Shown here: positions 60,983-64,000 of the stretch, one piece after another | Layout of the letters: the number at the start of each line of letters is the position of its first letter | How positions within the stretch are numbered: the stretch's first letter is position 1 | Assembly (NCBI RefSeq): GCF_900240995.1 | Contig: NZ_LT965958.1 | Span: 34,758 to 98,757, forward strand | Direction: 5' to 3' | Length of the DNA: 64,000 nt | Source of the DNA: Bacillus sp. Marseille-P3661 | GTDB taxonomy: Bacteria; Bacillota; Bacilli; Bacillales; Bacillaceae_J | Notes under the pieces: generated by a model | Database searches by the model: none | Told to the model about the DNA's origin: nothing | The model's input: the letters and a program-made list of their open reading frames with translations, nothing else | Program-made: the position numbers and the translations under genes

Positions 60983-62320
60983 GTGAAAGTTAATAAACGC
61001 CTTTTTATTATCGTAATATTTTTATCTATAGCTCTAGTAGCTTGTTCCAAAAATGAAAATTCAGAATCACAAGCAGAAAGCGAGCAAAGAGTTGAAGAAA
61101 CCAGAAACGAAGAAGCTGTTACAGCGGTGAAAGCAATAGAATTTCCCGAACAACCCGCTGATCCAAAACAAATGGTTCAACAGGAAGTCGGCAAAAAAAC
61201 AAGTGATGCTCTTGCAATTATGAATCAGGATAACGAGTCAGTAACCTGGGCTTCATTATTAGAAGAGTTCGAAGTAACGGATTTAAGTATTGAAGAAATT
61301 TTTAGTGGGCTTATTTATATGTTTGGTATGGATTATCAGAAAGTACACAATGATTTGGCGAATTTTTCGCCAGATTATAGTGGTTTTGGTTTATCTGCAG
61401 AAGAAGAAACCTATAAAAACATTGCCATTCAGTTAGATTCAAGCGGTAGCATGGCCGGTCATGTCCAAGGCGGTGTCAAAATGGATTTAGCCAAAAATGC
61501 AATCAAGGAATATACATCCGGTTTGCCTGAAGACAGCATGATTTCATTACGAGTTTATGGTCACAAAGGAACGGGCAGCGATGCGGATAAAACATTATCT
61601 TGCTCGAGTACTGAAGTGATGTATGAATCGAACATTTATGATGAAACAAAGTTAGCTGCTGCCTTGTCAAAATTTCAACCAAGCGGCTGGACACCTTTAG
61701 CAGCAACCATTAAAGCAGGTTATGGCGATTTGCAGGTGAATGCTAGTGAACAGTCAGAAAACATTTTATTTATTGTAAGTGATGGGATTGAGACATGTGG
61801 TGGAAATCCTGTTGAAGAAGCTAAAAAAATAGCAAACTCTGATTTAAATGTAAAAGTAAACATTATTGGTTTTAACGTTGATGATGCAGGTCAAAAGCAG
61901 TTAAAAGAGACTGCTAAAGCAGGGAATGGAACTTATTTTACGGTTAATTCAAAAATAGAATTAACAAATACAATTTATGATCTTTTACAAGATGCACGTT
62001 CGACAACAGCGAAAAATTTTGAGAAAGCAGACATCGGTTATAACGTAAATATGCATAGTGTTGAAGTTGGGGAACATATTCGTGAGCTTGGCAAAGCGTT
62101 TGCCTATGTTGCTTATGAAGAAAAACGCATTTTGCATGAGGCTGCATATCAACTCCAAGTCGAAAAACAATTACCTGAAACAGAGGTCGAAAAGTTGCGC
62201 ACACGTATAAACCAGCGTTATGATGCCTTAATTCAATATAAGCAAGAAGTTGAAAATGAAGTTTCAGAAAAAAATAAGCGTAAAAGAGAAGAGGTCTTCA
62301 AGTCCCTTAATAAAAACTGA
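60983..62320 (+). CDS. VWA-domain lipoprotein
   Basis: 445 aa. GTG start, CAAGGAGAG 8 nt upstream. Lipobox LVAC (Cys21), an acidic linker to about 50, a helical region, then a von Willebrand A domain from about 145 with MIDAS residues DSSGS, the Thr in GWTPLAATI, and Asp in SDGIETCGG. The C-terminal 100 residues are a charged coiled coil. Outer-face, membrane-anchored; likely binds ligand or assists pilus assembly with the genes that follow. Confidence 0.85.
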   Translation: MKVNKRLFIIVIFLSIALVACSKNENSESQAESEQRVEETRNEEAVTAVKAIEFPEQPADPKQMVQQEVGKKTSDALAIMNQDNESVTWASLLEEFEVTDLSIEEIFSGLIYMFGMDYQKVHNDLANFSPDYSGFGLSAEEETYKNIAIQLDSSGSMAGHVQGGVKMDLAKNAIKEYTSGLPEDSMISLRVYGHKGTGSDADKTLSCSSTEVMYESNIYDETKLAAALSKFQPSGWTPLAATIKAGYGDLQVNASEQSENILFIVSDGIETCGGNPVEEAKKIANSDLNVKVNIIGFNVDDAGQKQLKETAKAGNGTYFTVNSKIELTNTIYDLLQDARSTTAKNFEKADIGYNVNMHSVEVGEHIRELGKAFAYVAYEEKRILHEAAYQLQVEKQLPETEVEKLRTRINQRYDALIQYKQEVENEVSEKNKRKREEVFKSLNKN

Positions 62321-62343
62321 CTTAATTTGAGAGAGGATTTTAC

Positions 62344-63051
62344 ATGAAAATAATAGTTGATGAATCATTAGGTCTTTCTGAAAAGAGTTTGTTAGAACAT
62401 GATGTCCTCACTAGAACACCGAGAATCAAGAAAGATCTATCGCTAGAAGACGTGATTGTAAATGAGCAAAATCGGTTACTTGCTCGAAAGCTTGATCTAG
62501 TTAAAGGCCAGCGCCAACATGAGTTGGAAGAGATTCATAGTTACCTAGATCAGTATGGCGATCTTCTTTATGTTTACGATCCATATTTAACCGATGGCGG
62601 ATTGTTAAAACGAATAAGTAATTGGAGTTATCCAAACCGCAAGCTATATCTTTTGGACGGCTCAAGTAATCGTGCTTTTACGATATTTCTTTTAGAGAAA
62701 CTACGTGATCATTCTTTTGAAGATGTATATCGGATATGTAATCGATATGATCATTTGAAATTTACGATAACGAATGATTCCAAATATAAACTGCCATCAC
62801 ATTACCTGAAATTAAAGACTAGTAAACAAAAAAAATATCATTTGTTAAAAGGGGCTTTGCACCAAAAAATCGGCTCAGGGCCGAAGTCAGTTTTATTTGA
62901 AAATGTTTTGAAGAATATTCCAGATGGCAAAATATATGTCACGGCAAGAACGGTAGTTCCGGCTGATAATCGAGAGTTTGCTTTTTATAAGCTTGACCCA
63001 GTAAGTCTGCCGATCAGTTCTGATAAAATTGATATCTTTGTTTCAATATAG
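62344..63051 (+). CDS. Protein of unknown function between VWA and CpaB genes
   Basis: 235 aa, no signal peptide or transmembrane helix. Acidic N-terminus with KKDLSLEDVIVNEQNRLLARKL, a middle part rich in Tyr and Leu, and a basic region (KLKTSKQKKYHLLKGALHQKI). No family recognised. 23 nt behind the VWA gene with GAGAGGA upstream, so in the same operon; a cytosolic role in Tad/Flp pilus control is possible by context. Confidence 0.65.
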   Translation: MKIIVDESLGLSEKSLLEHDVLTRTPRIKKDLSLEDVIVNEQNRLLARKLDLVKGQRQHELEEIHSYLDQYGDLLYVYDPYLTDGGLLKRISNWSYPNRKLYLLDGSSNRAFTIFLLEKLRDHSFEDVYRICNRYDHLKFTITNDSKYKLPSHYLKLKTSKQKKYHLLKGALHQKIGSGPKSVLFENVLKNIPDGKIYVTARTVVPADNREFAFYKLDPVSLPISSDKIDIFVSI

Positions 63052-63129
63052 CAGTAGTTTTATTGCTACCAGAAGGTACAAAATTTGAATTTTATTAACG
63101 TTTTAGTATAGATAACGGAGAGTGCTTAG

Positions 63130-63792
63130 ATGATTGATGCTAAAAGAAAGGCCATTATCTTTTTAACGATTTCATTCTTATTAGCTGTAGCAACAGCTGG
63201 TGTTATATTAGTTCAAATTAACGACGCACAGCGAGCGCTAGGTGAAATGGTTAAAGTTGCCGCTGCTGCTAAAAATATTAGTTCCTACCATGAAATTAGT
63301 GAATCAGACATTGACTGGGTGGATCTGCCGGCTACAAGTGCTAATGAAACGTTTATTAAGAGCATGGATGAACTTAAAGAGACGATAACATTAGTTGAGC
63401 TAAAAAAAGGAGAACTAATCACTGATTCACTCGTTAGAAGTAAGTTAGATATCCCAGCAAATGAACGGGTTGTTTTGCTTGATGCTACAGAAATAGTGGT
63501 CAAAGATCAGCAGTTAGCCATTGGGGACCTTGTGGATATTATCGCGGTTTATCATAATGCCAATGATAAAGTTGAAACCAAAAGAATACTGAGCAATGTC
63601 CCGGTTGTCGAGGTTAATTCTAGTTCAACTGATGAAGAAGAAGATGCGGAATCTTCGGTTGGTAGGGTAAAAGTTGCGCTGCCAATAGATGATGCAGCAA
63701 CGATTATTCATCACCAAAATACAGCTGTCCAAATTCGAGTGCTAAGAGTGAATCAAGCGAGTACAGCTGAAATGCCAAAAGCTGCGAAATAG
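63130..63792 (+). CDS. cpaB: CpaB/RcpC-type SAF-domain pilus assembly protein
   Basis: 220 aa. N-terminal transmembrane helix (AIIFLTISFLLAVATAGVILVQI), then a SAF domain (VAAAAKNISSYHEISESDIDWVDLP ... KKGELITDSLV) and a CpaB-like tail (DLVDIIAVYH). CpaB helps assemble the Flp pilus secretin or channel; in Gram-positives it heads Tad operons. Expected partners (CpaE, CpaF, TadB, TadC, Flp) are not in the window; repeat array 3 begins 49 bp downstream. Confidence 0.82.
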   Translation: MIDAKRKAIIFLTISFLLAVATAGVILVQINDAQRALGEMVKVAAAAKNISSYHEISESDIDWVDLPATSANETFIKSMDELKETITLVELKKGELITDSLVRSKLDIPANERVVLLDATEIVVKDQQLAIGDLVDIIAVYHNANDKVETKRILSNVPVVEVNSSSTDEEEDAESSVGRVKVALPIDDAATIIHHQNTAVQIRVLRVNQASTAEMPKAAK

Positions 63793-63840
63793 GTTGATGT
63801 TTTAATAGGAATATGCGTTCGGTAGCAGCAGTCAAAGCTT

Positions 63841-64000
63841 TTCATAAGGCGAATGAAGAGGAAACGGGGTTTCGAAATGGCGTCGAAAACTCTTCATAAG
63901 GCGAATGAAGAGGAAACGGAGATGCGAAATGGCGTCGAAAACTCTTCATAAGGCGAATGAAGAGGAAACGGAGATGCGAAATGGCGGCGAAAACTTTTCA
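63841..64000. repeat. Third 52-bp repeat array (array 3), truncated by window end
   Basis: TTCATAAGGCGAATGAAG starts at 63841, 63893 and 63945, and a further TTCA at 63997, all 52 bp apart. The core and GAGGAAACGG match array 1; the second half (GATGCGAAATGGCGTCGAAAA) is array-specific. Continues past the window. Confidence 0.95.

Noticed and set aside
1-64000. tRNA, rRNA, prophage or integrative element
   Set aside because: No tRNA cloverleaf, rRNA, integrase or phage structural gene was recognised when reading both strands.

Overview
The window comes from a low-GC, endospore-forming Bacillales bacterium. The evidence is two complete gerA-type germinant receptor operons, a family of CotF-like spore coat genes around an adhB orthologue, and relatives of Bacillus subtilis loci (yrkD-J, bsdA/CD, yraD-G/adhB, yxcD, htpG). 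The genus cannot be fixed from the sequence alone. No rRNA, tRNA, insertion sequence, prophage or CRISPR array was seen.

Layout. 1-988: tandem array of a 52-bp palindrome-bearing repeat. 1-6.2 kb: housekeeping and metabolic genes (YiiX-like hydrolase, CdsA-like enzyme, YkhA thioesterase, DinB, YciI and FAH proteins, a haem-copper-oxidase-like membrane protein). 6.6-10.2 kb: two adjacent DNA methyltransferases (an N6-adenine type, then C5-cytosine) with no recognisable endonuclease. 10.3-17.7 kb: ThpR, an ABC1 kinase, Mn catalase, a GH26 glycoside hydrolase, an esterase and a WrbA flavoprotein. 17.77-19.55 kb: a second 52-bp array of about 30 units, embedded between units of the first family. 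19.6-22.2 kb: YnfA, a MocA-like nucleotidyltransferase, a lipoprotein and a membrane protein.

22.3-30.4 kb is the most coherent system: a reactive-sulfur (persulfide/sulfite) regulon. A CstR repressor with Cys31 and Cys60 is followed by three single-domain TusA proteins, a TusA-rhodanese fusion, two DsrE-like proteins, two membrane-anchored rhodanese-like proteins (one without its catalytic Cys), a rhodanese-persulfide dioxygenase fusion, a TauE/SafE exporter and a CoA-disulfide reductase-rhodanese-TusA fusion cut by an in-frame amber codon. Seven copies of a 16-bp ATACC-N6-GGTAT-like dyad lie before the transcription units and are the likely CstR operators.

30.4-49.0 kb is spore-centred: germination operon 1, a ferritin-like protein, a TetR/MFS efflux pair, the yraE-yraD / yraG-yraF-adhB coat cluster, two more CotF-like proteins with a Gln-rich protein between them, a purine permease under a guanine-type riboswitch, and germination operon 2. 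49.1-52.3 kb: LysR regulator plus a BsdC/BsdD phenolic-acid decarboxylase locus with an LpdD-like chaperone but no local UbiX. 52.4-60.5 kb: a lone ATP-grasp enzyme, htpG behind a CIRCE operator, YxcD-type small proteins, a polysaccharide deacetylase and an MFS transporter. 60.8-63.8 kb: VWA lipoprotein, an unknown protein and a CpaB/SAF protein, which look like the start of a Tad/Flp pilus locus. A third 52-bp array begins at 63841 and runs off the window.

The best candidate for something undescribed is the repeat system. Different sequence families (1-988, 17775-19545, 63841-64000, and weakly 53839-54025) share an almost invariant 52-bp period, close to five turns of B-DNA, with an inverted repeat in each unit and homogenisation within each array.
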